Shown: positions 43,302 to 54,505 of the stretch, in pieces
Layout of the letters: each line of letters opens with the position of its first letter
Numbering within the stretch: position 1 is the first letter of the stretch
Assembly (NCBI GenBank): GCA_029204225.1
Contig: MU832160.1
Location: forward strand, 20,252-84,251
DNA length: 64,000 nucleotides
Reading direction: 5' to 3'
Source of the DNA: Diphasiastrum complanatum
Taxonomy: Eukaryota > Streptophyta > Lycopodiopsida > Lycopodiales > Lycopodiaceae
Notes under the pieces: generated by a model
The model's input: only the letters and a program-made list of their open reading frames with translations
The model's database searches: none
Told to the model about the DNA's origin: nothing
Position numbers and translations under genes: made by a program

Positions 43302-43898
43302 TTGCAGTCCACATTTATGGCATTTGTAGGAGATTGTCTCTTTCAAGCTAGTGAAAGACTATACACCTTTAACTATTCAGTTTGGAAGGATAGGATAGAA
43401 TCCTTGTTGATTCTCTATGGTGTAATGGATATTGTAGCTGGAACTGAAGTTGAACCTGCAGCTTTTGATGAGGCTCAGAAATTCAAGAAGAGAGCTAGAA
43501 TTGCTCTACATATCATCAAATTGAACATCTCTGATGAGATGTTGAGAGAGATTAGTTCATGCAGCTCAGCAAAGGAGACTTGGGAGACTCTGAAGAACCT
43601 TCAAGAAGCCGAGATCAAGTCAAGAAAGAGGAGTAAGAACCAGTACTCTCGTGCCTTCACCAAGAAAAAAGCAAAGAACAAAGACTATGGTGGAGTAGAA
43701 GATGAGTCAGCTCATCCTTCTAACTTCAAGAAGAAGACACAAGAAGTTCAAACCAGTTGTATCATAGAAGACTCACATGCAAGTTATGGAGAGGCATCTC
43801 TTCTAATGTCTAGTTTTTCTTCTTTACCCTTTAATGATGTATCATGGTATATTGATAGTGGAGCAACAACTCACCAAAGATTCTTTTGTTTCTATTGA
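43302..43898 (+). pseudogene. Copia gag joined to protease by deletion
   Basis: Open over 198 codons. It carries ERLYTFNYSVWKDRIESLLI, KKRARIALHIIKLNISDEML and SSAKETWETLKNLQEAEIKS, then jumps to a Lys-rich gag tail and protease WYIDSGATTHQRF. The middle of gag and the zinc knuckle are missing, a deletion that kept the frame. The DSGAT protease motif is intact at its start. Confidence 0.85.
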
Positions 43899-44340
43899 AT
43901 TTTTTCTAGATCCTAAGAAATCAATATACACAGCAGTTGGTGATGCATGTGCAATTGAATGTGTTGGCGTTGTTCCTTAAAACTTACATCTTCTATGAAT
44001 TTTACACTTTCCAATGTTCTCTATTTGCCTAATCTCACAAAGAGTGTGATTAGTGTAGGAAAGTTGTTAGATGATGGTTATAAACTGGATTTCAATATCA
44101 ATGGTTGTTTCATAAAGAAAGAAGATAAGATCCTTGCAAGTGGATCTAGATATGGAGGTATTTTCAAGCTAGATGTGCATGAAAATTCAAGTTTATGTGA
44201 TTCTGCATTGATGACTTATGTTTCCAAGGAGGAGCTATGGCATAGGAAGTTGTATGTTTCCAACTTCAGGTCTATGCCTATTATAGTCAAGGAGATCAAG
44301 CCAAGAGTGGCTTATTCTATGGCAAATAATGTCTTCTAAA
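43899..44340 (+). pseudogene. Copia protease end and pre-integrase
   Basis: Frame from 43,959 has NVLYLPNLTKSVISVGKLLD and SGSRYGGIFKLDV, as in the intact element at 55.1 kb. The zinc-binding HRRLGH becomes HRKLYVSN, so a zinc ligand is lost. Confidence 0.85.
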
Positions 44341-45743
44341 AAGACAGAACATTCTATGGAGTTGGAACATTCCGATGTTCATCTTTCTTTATCAGTAAGC
44401 AAGGAAGGTGTTTCTTGCATTGCATGTACTATTGATGGATCCACAAGTTACATTTGGTTGTGTCTTGTCTCTTCAAGTTTTTTGGTGCATGTGTATGTTC
44501 CATCATGCAAAACTTTATGGAGTTATGAAGCTAATGGAAGGAGTGCACTTTATGAAGTGTTGTTCAGTTATAAGCCTAAGGTTGTATACCTCAGTGTTCT
44601 TGAAGACTATTGCTTTGTATGTGGTTTCTTGGAAAGAAAGAAGGATGGTGATCCTAGTCTGTGGATCATGGTTGGATGCTTATCCACCAAGGAAGGCTAC
44701 ATAGCCTTTACACTCTCTATCTCGAAGGTGTTTGAGCATGGAAAAGTTCTTGATTTTGAAGATCTATTTTCTATCTTGGAAGTGGTCGAGAGCACAGTGT
44801 TTCATAGTGCATCACAAGTCATTACTATGGCAAGTAATCAAGTTGTGATGAGGTCAAGGTTTGAGGAGGAGTATCCTCAACATGCATGTCCAAGGAGATC
44901 TTCATCATTGTACAAGGCCGAGTCCTTGTTGATCTTATTTCATGGAAAAGAAAAGATAAGTAAAGGTGGTATTCATTTTGTTTTACTCACCTATTGTCCT
45001 TTTTCTTTGATGAATGATGTATCTTGCTTAATTGAGATTTGCTTATCTCAAAGATAAAGTAAGGCTATTCTGTTTTTGAATGAAGTCTTTAGTTTGGAAT
45101 TAATTCTTGTCTTTTGTGACTTGATTATGTTTCCAAAAGATCTAGAAAGAAAGATGTTGTACCATAATATGTATGCTCTTAAATTGAGTAGAGCAAGTAT
45201 GAGTTTAGTACTCATAGTTTGAAAAAGGAGTTTTTTCATGTATTGAGGCATATTGTAAACTTCTTGTGAGGTTAAGTGAAGCATCCACTGAGGACACTTA
45301 CACCCTCAAGAAAGTATTTAGCCTTAATTTGATCAAGTTTGAGTATGGTTTCAAGATTAGATCCATTTTGGATAGAGTTCATATTTTTTGGACTAGTGAA
45401 GCTAGTATGCTTAATCTTGAATATTGCTCATGGTACAATCTTGATCTTTATGAGGCATGGAAGCCTCGGATTTTTCAGTTTTTCTTGTAGCCAACTTCAT
45501 GCATGTGATCTTTGCATACCCAGGATCGACATCAAACATGCAGGAGGTACATTGGCATAATAGCAGTTTGGTGGAATATTTTTCAAAGGCATTTGGAAAA
45601 GATTTTTATAAAAGAGAACTTATCGTGGATTTGGTAAGCATACTACTATGATGGATTCTTTGTTCATCTTCACTTCAAATGAAAAGCAAAGAATCCAAAC
45701 TCAAAGGATCTTCACCAACATCAGATAGATATATTTTAAGGAG
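44341..45743 (+). pseudogene. Copia integrase wreck and 3' region
   Basis: ELEHSDVHLSLSVSKEGVSC keeps the first integrase Asp. Deletions and frameshifts follow, with DGDPSLWIMVGCLSTKEGYI matching the post-core region. The second Asp and the Glu were not found. Downstream text to 45,743 is mostly non-coding. Confidence 0.7.
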
Positions 45744-46660
45744 TGTTGTTAAAAATTGTAAAACATATCTATCATCTGTTGTTAATGTTTGGGGATCCTA
45801 CCCATGTAAATATTCTTTACATATCCAAGGTATGTGAATTGAGCACATATCCTTGTAGAATAGGGCGAGTTTGGGTTAGGTAGATCAAATTCCAGTGACA
45901 TGCATAAAGTCTAGTTGGTCTAGTATGATATGCAATAATGTTGACAATGTCTAGTTTGACATGCATATAGAAATTCACATGGAATTGGTCAATTATGACC
46001 TTGTAGAAACTCGAACCACAACAAATGCATAATGTCCTAAGTTTCCATAGTGACATGCAAAGCATGCAATCACTCTAATGGACACATGCATGTAGATTTG
46101 TACATGGCTAGTTGAGAAATTGCCATTTGGAGAAAGTAGGTAGAAGTTAGGTGCAACTTGTGCATGCTAGCAGTTAGGTGTCAAGTTAATAGTTGTTTGC
46201 ACTTGAATAGGTGTAGGATGTGCATTGAATGCAAGGAGTACCACGAATTTTGGCTCTCCTATATATGTACATATCATTCTCATTCACAAAGTAATGAAGA
46301 ACCAAAGTTTTGTATCTATCTCATGCTTGGTTGGATCTAAACTATTTTTCTTGTTATCTCTCTAGCTTTCTCTCTCTAACTCGTGTCGAAGCTAATGCTA
46401 AAACACTGTAATCTTGTATTTTTAATCATTCTTTGATTCATTGCTATCATAGTCTATTGATTAGCATGCTAGATTGTGAATTAGCCATATCTTCTGAACT
46501 AGATCTTGTTGAAGAATCTAGAATCAGGGTACTGTGCCAATCACAAAGCTTAATCAAGATCAGTCACTCTTGTGAAAAATGCAAAAATAAGCTTGGTAGA
46601 GGCCAAAAATCTTGTATATAGATAAACACGCATGTGTGGAGCATGTTTCCACGTGTGAAA
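45744..46660 (+). mobile_element. Probable copia 3' LTR
   Basis: Begins TGTTGTTAAAAATTG right after TTTTAAGGAG, comparable to the PPT/LTR junction at 57,946 (GGAGGAG/TGTGAAGAATTG). Its right end is taken at CCACGTGTGAAA near 46,660 by comparison with the LTR end at 58,546. It contains a TATATATGTAC TATA-like site near 46,259. Confidence 0.5.
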
Positions 46661-46669
46661 CTAGTGTAC

Positions 46670-47402
46670 TTGTCATGTACCATAATCATATATGTTGTAC
46701 ATATGATTTAATTCAAGTTCTAGTGGCTAAAATGGCCAAAAACTAGTTTTCTAGACATATGACACATGGCATCAATCTATTGATTGCATGAGCCACATCC
46801 TTTGGTTAGGTGTCATATCCCATGTGTAGAGGATAGCTCACATGTGTGGAATAAGCTGAAGTAGGCAAATTTTGACTTCTAGAAGATTTCCAAGTAGATC
46901 TCCATATAGAAGGAAAATGCACCAAAAATGCTTATAATAGAAGGTTTTGTCCAAGTGTCAGTTTTGCATGATGAATCGTCATATGACAAAGCACCTTCAC
47001 ACATGTGGGATCAGAGGGATGATCAGTACCATGAGCTCCCACTTATTGTATATATAGAGCCACATTTGGCCATAATCAGTGTGAGACACCAATCTTGGTT
47101 TTGGAAGCAATTTTGAGTGATTCTCTCCATTTGTCTACATTTGTTTTGATTGTTTTGAGGTTCTATCAATGTGTACTTGATTTTCAGGTTGGATTCCGTA
47201 CTCAGACAGTGTTTCACACGTCTGAAACCATAAATTACACCTACCTTCAATTAATGATTGTTCTTGTTAGGATTTTGTGTCTAGAATTGATCTAGATTGA
47301 TTTTAATCTCAAGTAGATTGATAGATCAAGTAATCTGACAACCAATCCCTCTTGAGGATCAGATTAGGATCCACTCTTGGTCCTTTTTGTACTTTTTGCA
47401 CA
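46670..47402 (+). mobile_element. Probable copia 5' LTR
   Basis: Ends directly before a perfect tRNA-iMet-type PBS. A TATATATAGAG TATA-like box lies near 47,047. The left edge is uncertain; 45,744-47,402 could also be a single long LTR. Confidence 0.5.
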
Positions 47403-47414
47403 TGGTATCAGAGC
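47403..47414 (+). promoter_or_regulatory. Copia primer-binding site
   Basis: TGGTATCAGAGC is the standard plant copia PBS, complementary to the 3' end of initiator methionine tRNA. Confidence 0.9.
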
Positions 47415-48589
47415 CTAGTAGAAGAGGTTTTGTTGAAATTGATAGGGTTAATCCAAATCAAAGCCAAAATTAGCAGTTTTTTGGAAACTAGTCAAATTTT
47501 GTGTAGCAAGTTGGATTTGATAGCTATCCTCAAAATTTTTGGTCCAGATCTTGTTGTGGGCTGTAGGAACCCTTTTCACACATGTTAGGCCATACATATC
47601 TGGTTTTTACTGAGAAATTTCAAAATTGTACAATTTGACTCACATACCCAATTTGAGTGATTTTTGGTGCAAAATCAAACATTTTCTATAGAGAATCTAA
47701 TCCCTTGATTAGTTCTTGGATTAGATCAGCCAAAAAATTAAAATTGAAGCTTGAATGAGGTGCATTAATTGATCTACTCGGATTTTTTGATTGTATGTTG
47801 AAGTTGAAGAGAGAAATTGCCAAAAATCATAGATTAAGGAGTGATATGCAAGGTGAGAGGTTGAAATCCATTGTACCATCACTCTAGATTTGTTCAAGAG
47901 TGATAGGGTCAAGTTTAGAAGCATCAATTTGCTAGAAAACATCCTTGGATCTGTCCTCCAAGTGAAACCTTTGAGAGTTTCTAGTGCACATAGAGCATCT
48001 ATGCAAATCTTTTGTAGAATTTGACATAGATTGGCTTCAATTGAGAGTTCTAGAAAAGAGATTGAGATCCAAGTCACATTGTTCAACCCTACTCAATATG
48101 TTTGAGTGATTGTAAGTTTTGAAAAGAGTCATTAAGGTGTCTATGGCAAATGTGTAGAGAGAGATCCAATTTTCTAAGAGTTCCTTCCTTTGTAGAGGGC
48201 AAGATCTAGAAGCTCATTTTGAGTTGTTATTGGTGGAGAATTTGTCTTCAGTGATAAAATCTTTCTAAGTGGCATTAGCTCTTTGAAGCACAATATCCTA
48301 GTGAGAAGAATCACAACTTTTGATTTTGAATTTCATTCCAAGTCTTAAAAGGTAGAGTAATTGGTGGAATCCAATAGGAGTGATTGAATTCAATTTGTTG
48401 AGCAAAAATTGACATAGTATGTATGAAACTCAAATTAGTTCTATTCAACTTTCTTTGTGAAAGTGTGAGGGTCAATTTGTGATCCCATTGGATGTCTAGA
48501 ATGAGGAGGAGTCCATATTTGAATATTCATGCATGGTTGAGATATTTGTGAATCTCACTATTTCCCTTGTCTGTCAATAAACCCTCAAT
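47415..48589 (+). other. Copia 5' leader, then loss of homology
   Basis: Follows the PBS. GATTTGATAGCTATCCTCAA near 47,515 matches GATAGCTATCAAAATG in the leader at 60,255. No gag follows; gypsy sequence begins by 48,856. This leader plausibly belongs to the copia polyprotein that resumes at 54,506. Confidence 0.6.
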
Positions 48590-48855
48590 ATCAAAAGTCG
48601 TCAGTCATACCACAAAATCGCCCACAGTGAGCACGATTTCTCTGTACCCTCTGCGAATTCTATCCCTAAAACAAATTAACCTGGCAGAAAGCTCAACAAA
48701 CTCATATGAATAAACTCACTGTTGATTTCCAAACCCCCATATTGCTGAAAAATCTTTTCCAACAAGAGAGAATATCTGATGTCTGATCTGTTTATAGCAT
48801 TACACTGCTAATGAATGCCCTCAACTATGAAATCATTTTCCATCAGCACCCAGAC

Positions 48856-49430
48856 CCATGTATCGAGTGTACCGCCCCTACTCTCCACAACAGCCCATAC
48901 CACGACTAGGGGTATACAAACCATGACCAACTACACCAAATCAGTACCAACTAGGTCAACAATTTGTCGTTAATCAACTCACTCCACAACAAGTTGTCCA
49001 CTATCTTGATCCCAATACCATCGATCCAGTTACTTATTATGTGGATGACACTACTCAACCGAGATACACCATTGAGACAATTATGTATTATACGTATGAT
49101 CCTAATGCTCAAGCGGTTGACCCCAATGCCCAGACCTATGATCCTAACCAAGCTGTGTTTTCCACGCATCAAATTCTCGCAATACGATGATGTTTTTTTT
49201 GCGCAGATAAATATATTCTCTACCCAAATAAACTTCGCTTTCCACCAGCTTGTGAAAATTGTGGCATTGAACATCATGTGAAGGATTGCCCTTCCCGATC
49301 TAAACCAGCTGCTCCTGCCTGTTTAGTGCAAGTAGAAACATTGTCAGTCAAAACTCATCCAGCATGGGTCTTGACTCGTGCACAAACCCAATGCCAAATC
49401 CCTACAATTGCACCCAACAGACCCTAGCAG
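48856..49430 (+). pseudogene. Gypsy gag C-terminal part with zinc knuckle
   Basis: MYRVYRPYSPQQPIPRLGVY then Gln/Tyr-rich text with NTIDPVTYYVDDTTQPRYTI. The knuckle CENCGIEHHVKDC (49,251-49,289) spells CX2CX4HX3C, one residue short of canonical. Stops interrupt the frame. Confidence 0.75.
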
Positions 49431-49718
49431 CATAATGTTCCTCCAAGTGAAGATTTGACACCCATTGTCTATCCTCACCCATCTGAAGAAATTAGGTTGC
49501 ATCACCAGTATCGCCAGCAAATTCACAATGCAGACCAACACTCTTCCACCTCCCATAAAGTATCTCGCAAGCCTTTTGAAAACAAAATCCTTGAGGGTAC
49601 TGAAGTTTGGGGGGATTTATTACAAGCCAATTTGACTCTCCCTTTCCACGTTCTTTGGAAACATGCAAAAAAATGAAAACAACAAATCCAATCCACTGAC
49701 ACCACCACCCCTGACGAG

Positions 49719-50242
49719 TTGTCCAAAATGCCATTACATCTCACAAATCCACTTAGTGAAAGGGGCAATATCAAAATTCCAGCTACCTATCGCCAATCTT
49801 GTGAAGCCCTCGCTGTACTAGATGGAGGTTCTGATGTCAACATCATTTCCACCTCCCTCATGATAGAATGGAATCTGAGAGACAAACTCACCAAACCCAC
49901 TTGTCAGCTTAGGATGGTTGATCAAAGTGTGGTCCGTGACCTATCGGTTTCCTTCCACAAGTGCTGATCAAACTAGGAGGCCTGAAGTTTTCTTTAGATC
50001 TTGTTGTACTCGACATTCCTAACAATGCCTATTCCTATGAGTTACTACTTGGTCGCCCATGGCTTACCAATGCAAGAGTCGTGGAGCAAGTTCGAGTCGC
50101 CTTTGGAAACAAAGACAACTCTATTACCATCAGTTCATCTGACAAACTCAAACTCGCATGGCTTCATGACAAAATATCTTCTACTACTAATTCAATGTTT
50201 GAGCCATACCAGTTCCACCCACAAAAAAGGTCATTATGTTGA
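49719..50242 (+). pseudogene. Gypsy aspartic protease
   Basis: LAVLDGGSDVNIIS carries the catalytic Asp at 49,821-49,823, in DGGS rather than DSG/DTG. The second frame has YELLLGRPWLTNARVVEQV, the conserved C-terminal half. A one-base-type frameshift at about 49,965 separates the two. Confidence 0.8.
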
Positions 50243-51000
50243 ATCTATTGATATCATAAATTGGAGTCACAGTTTAGCTACCATTGACTGTGTGAATGCT
50301 GACTCTTGTGCTCAATATCAAGATGATTGTACCTATACTCCTCTGCCCAATAATGAACAAATTTCTGATCTAGACACCCCTCTCATTAATATCAATTTTA
50401 TTGATATTCTTCCACACTGATTAGTTGTTAAATGCAACTACCTACTGATGAATCAAAAGTTTTATTCGTAGATGATGAGAATGTCTTATGAATTCAGAAT
50501 TGCCCAAACAATTTGGACATTTTTGACATTCAGATCCTCAACTACATGGAGGCCCTTTCACTCAAGGCCTTTCCACAGCAGTCATCCAAAGTGGAACCAG
50601 TTGCCAAAATTATTGGTGAAAAACATGATACAAAGCTATATCGGGTCAAACGACCAAACTATCCATGGGATCTCTGTGAGGAGGAAACAATTTTTCAAAT
50701 CGACGACGAAATCTTCCATGATGTGCCACCACTTCCTCATCCGCACACCCCATATGCTCTGAATCCACAACCTCGTGGCCATACCATGAAAGAAAAAATG
50801 AAGAAACCCCTTCAAATTCAGCCGCCTGGAGAACTTACCACTGCTAGGGAAGTTCTTGAGATCACATCCGCTCATACGCCAATCCCCAAACCTCCCAAAT
50901 CACCATCCAGACAGTTGAAAGGCAAGGCCCCCCTTGAATCACCAGCCCATGATGTGCTAGCATATTTAAGGACTATACAATCGAGGATGTAACCATCCAA

Positions 51001-51720
51001 TTACTCCAAAATCAACATGAGCCAAATGGTAATTCACCCTACGAAGGCCCTGCCAAAACCATCACTCCAAATGAAAGTAATGAATACATCGTCCACGTCG
51101 AGGCTCATCTCAATCGGGAACAATGTAGAAGGCTTGAAAAGCTTTTGCACAAATATCGACATGTCTTTGCTTGGTCCTATAAAGACATGAAAGGAGTCTC
51201 ACCCTAGGTAGTTGTGCATCATATTCCTCTTAAACCAGGTGCGAGACCAACTGCTAGTCGTCCTTACAGATGTAATCCGATCTACAAGGCCAAAATCAAA
51301 GAAGAATTACAATGCTTGTTAGATGCAGGATTCATCTATGAAATCGAATGTACTGAGTGGGTCTCCCCAGTTGTCATTGTTCCTAAGAAAAATGAGAAAC
51401 CCCGGATCTATGTCGATTTTAGAAAACTTAATGTCATCATATAACGTGATCATTTTTCATTACCTTTTGGAGAATCCATCTTAGAAAATCTTGTAGGAGA
51501 TGAGACCTACTCCTTCTTAGATGTCTTTAGCGGATACAATATGATTCAAATTGCTAAAGAAGATCAACATAAAACCACTTTTGCCACAGAATGGGGAACC
51601 TTTTTGTTGGAAAGTCATGTTTTTTGGTCTTTGTAATGCTCCTAGCACGTTCCGACGTGTTATGCAAGCTGCCTTTTCTCAGCAGATGGGAGATACCCTA
51701 GAAGTTTACTCAAGAGTTGT
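51001..51720 (+). pseudogene. Gypsy reverse transcriptase, N-terminal half
   Basis: HHIPLKPGARPTASRPYRCN and FIYEIECTEWVSPVVIVPKK are followed by a stop, then TYSFLDVFSGYNMIQIAKED and FGLCNAPSTFRRVMQAAFSQ. It ends at LEVY just where YLDD should be. Confidence 0.85.
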
Positions 51721-52480
51721 TTGCAGTGTTGACGCTCGTTCTACAGCAAAATTTCTCTATGAATAGGTTATCGTTCATTTTGGATGTCCTCTAGAACTTA
51801 TCAGTGATAGGGGTACGCATTTTTTTAACTTTGTCATAGCATATCTACTTTTCAAATTTTTTGTGGTACATCACAAAAGTTCCCCGTATTATCCACGATG
51901 CAATGGCTAGGTGAAATCCACAAATAGAATCTTATGTGGCGTTCTCACCAAAACCGTCGAGTCCAGCCGATCTGATTGGAAACTAAAACTTCATGCTGCT
52001 CTATGGGCCTACCACACTACCCCGAAGCGAGCCACATGCTTAACCCCTTTTTAGCTAGTATATGGCCAAGAAGTTGTTATGCCTATAGAATTCCATATTC
52101 CATCCCTTTGAATAGCCTATAATCTTGAGCTAGATAATCAACAAATCCTAGCAAACAGGTTATTTCATCTAGAACAACTGTGTGAAACACGTCGGATCAG
52201 CATCCATGCTCAACAAGTCAAATGTCGACAAAAGGCATGGCATGATCGATCCTTAAAACTCAAAGAGTTTCAGGTTGAAGATAAGGTTTTGTTATACCAA
52301 GCCAAAGACTTTAAAGGAAAACTCAAATTTTCTGGACAAGGACCTTATGTCATTCAAAAGATATTTGCCTCCACATATGTCCAACTCCAAACCCTACAAG
52401 GCGATCTTTTAGACACTATAGTCAACGGGAGTAGACTGCAAAAGTACAATGAGTCATGTTTGTATCTTGATATGTATTAG
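51721..52480 (+). pseudogene. Gypsy integrase, C-terminal half
   Basis: Begins ARSTAKFLYE, stop, VIVHFGCPLELISDRGTHFF (second catalytic Asp). Then PYYPRCNG, stop, VKSTNR, where the catalytic Glu is Lys. KAWHDRSLKLKEFQVEDKVL and the GPYVIQKIF motif close it at 52,480. The first Asp and zinc domain are deleted. Confidence 0.85.
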
Positions 52481-53162
52481 TTATTTTATTTTCTAAATTT
52501 TGTTCTTTAATTCTGTTTATTGCCTGCTTGCCATTTCAACAAAAAAAATTTGATGTGTTTTCTTGTTCCATAATATCAAGATATCATCAGATCAAGCATA
52601 CAATCAGTCTTTTTTTGTGAAAACCACAAGAATCATTCTTTTTAGAAAATTTGTATCACAACCACATCAGATAGAATTCACCCAAACCCTTTTTTAGTAT
52701 GCACAATTCATTTATTACCTCCACGAATTCTGTCTCAGAGAAAAACTTTTCAAAAATTTAAAAAAAAAATTAGTTTTTTGCATCAGATTCTCACTAACAG
52801 AATTCATAGATAATTCGTTGAGCCTCAAAATCATCTCCATGATTTCTCTTTCATATCCGCAAATTCTAATCAGACCAATTTTTGTACTGTCAGCCATTTT
52901 TACTCATTTTTGTAGGAAAAAAAATCACTTACAGGAACTCGCCGGCCCTCAGAACAGTGTCTCAAAATTCACGAACCTCACTAGGAAATCGTGGGTACTG
53001 AGGATGATTTCTGGGACAAGTACAATTTTTTGTCAAAAAAAGTCTATATATAGGCCTCAACCATCATCTCCATGAGTTCATTCTAGATTTTTGCTCCCGA
53101 ATTCATGCTGAAATTTTTCAAAATTTTCAAAATTTCTAGAACAATCTAGAATCACTACTACC
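52481..53162 (+). other. Spacer between gypsy integrase and third ORF
   Basis: AT-rich, no coding text or repeats seen. Confidence 0.45.
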
Positions 53163-54505
53163 ATGGCCTCTCGCAACTCGTGACTCTCACTTCATTGTTG
53201 TAAGGCCTCTAAGCCTTATTCGGGCGACATCTTCTTGATTTCCATCAAGAATTATGCTGAACAACTCATCCTAGCCAAGGATATTCTTACTAACCTTGGT
53301 TTTGATCTGACATATTTTACGGATAAGCGGAGTGAGAGTCTGATCCGAGCAACCTACTCCACTTATTCAAACGAGTTCCAGACATTTCAGATCACATCTA
53401 AGAGCGGTAGCTCTACCATCATCAACATCTCCCCTGAACATTTACAAAGCATTGGATTTCCTTACATGGGTGAGATGATCTATGGCAAGGGTACCAGCTA
53501 CGATGCCAAATATTTCACCAAGTTTCTGATGGATGACGGAAAGACAATTGACCAAACCAACGACGACATTGCTATTCACCTCATCACAAATCCAAAGCTC
53601 AGGGCAACATCAGAAATCCTCATGGCCATGGTCAAGATCCACACCGTCAAAATGGATCATCTATCACTAAGCGATCTATTTTCATTAATTCTTACCATGG
53701 ATGATTACAAGTGGGCAAAGAAAGTGTGGGATAAATTATGTGTATCCCTGAAAGCTAGAAAAGCCAGTCACCAAATGTGGATATCTCCTTCACATGTCGG
53801 TCACAAAGCAACTTGGACATCAAACGGCCGTGGCTCTCAAAGAACTCGACGACATCTATCCTAGCACCAGAAAGCGCGCCACCCCACAACTATCAGCCGA
53901 ACTTGCTTCACCCGCACCACCAACAAAGAAGCAGAAGGGTAAGGCAATCAGCACGGATGACACCATCTCCCCTAATACCTTATCTAGTGATATCGGGATA
54001 GAGCATACTGAATCCGATGGGAACTTGAGACCCTCTCAAATCCCAAATGAGGTCCTAGCACAACAGGAGGCCTTACTCCAACAAGCCCAATAACAAAGAC
54101 AAGTCGTAGCAGTAGCAACAGGTAGCTCATTGGATGCAGGAGCTTCAAGTTCAGTTTCAGATTTTGTAGACATGGTTCTGTCCACTCATATCACTTCCAC
54201 CATTCCACTTTCATTACCTACGAACACAACTTCCCTCCCACCACTACCCCCAACAGTTACTACCACATCCACCCCCTCACTCACACTTAACACGTGCTTT
54301 GACTCGACAATCTCCCAAAAGCCCTCACCTGTCCGATCTTCCACCCTACTTGACTCTGTAGTCAATGTAGATGATTTTGCCTTGCAATTATTAACACAAA
54401 CCACATCCGCCACCACCACAATGAATCCACTCCACACATCTCTGACATGCATTCAGTCACCACCCCTCTTGCCACAATCACCTCCAATCATCCAATCAAG
54501 ACAAC
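53163..54505 (+). pseudogene. Unrecognised third ORF of the gypsy element
   Basis: Starts MASRNS with a stop at 53,181, then is open from 53,235 in the same frame to 53,864. It continues after a frameshift at about 53,790 in the frame that leads, past one stop at 54,091, into the copia ORF. The first 180 residues look globular (FQITSKSGSSTIINISPEHL, FTKFLMDDGKTIDQTNDDIA). The second part has a basic PPTKKQKGKA patch and a Thr/Pro/Ser-rich tail. It is not gag, pol or an envelope I recognise. It lies after integrase, where some plant gypsy lineages carry an extra ORF. Confidence 0.6.

Larger units (their letters stand above)
42700..45743 (+). mobile_element. Decayed copia element: leader, gag, protease, integrase remnants
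   Basis: The leader (42,700-43,301) includes TATAGCTTGATGGAAAGCTT, matched by GATAGCTTGATAGAAAGCTA in the leader at 60.4 kb. Gag starts at about 43,302, and protease and pre-integrase pieces follow. Integrase is reduced, RT is missing, and the element runs to an LTR start at 45,744. Text near 45,540-45,650 (VEYFSKAFGKDFYKREL) looks more like a gypsy RNase H than copia, so something may have been spliced in. Confidence 0.75.
48590..52480 (+). mobile_element. Ty3/Gypsy fragment inside the copia element (plus strand)
   Basis: Gag C-terminal part, zinc knuckle, protease, RT first half and integrase second half lie in gypsy order, with a large deletion between RT and integrase. No LTR or PBS flanks it. 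Its relatives are the minus-strand element at 2.6-8.8 kb and the copy at 14.3 kb. It is separated from copia leader on the left and merges with copia gag on the right. Confidence 0.85.
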
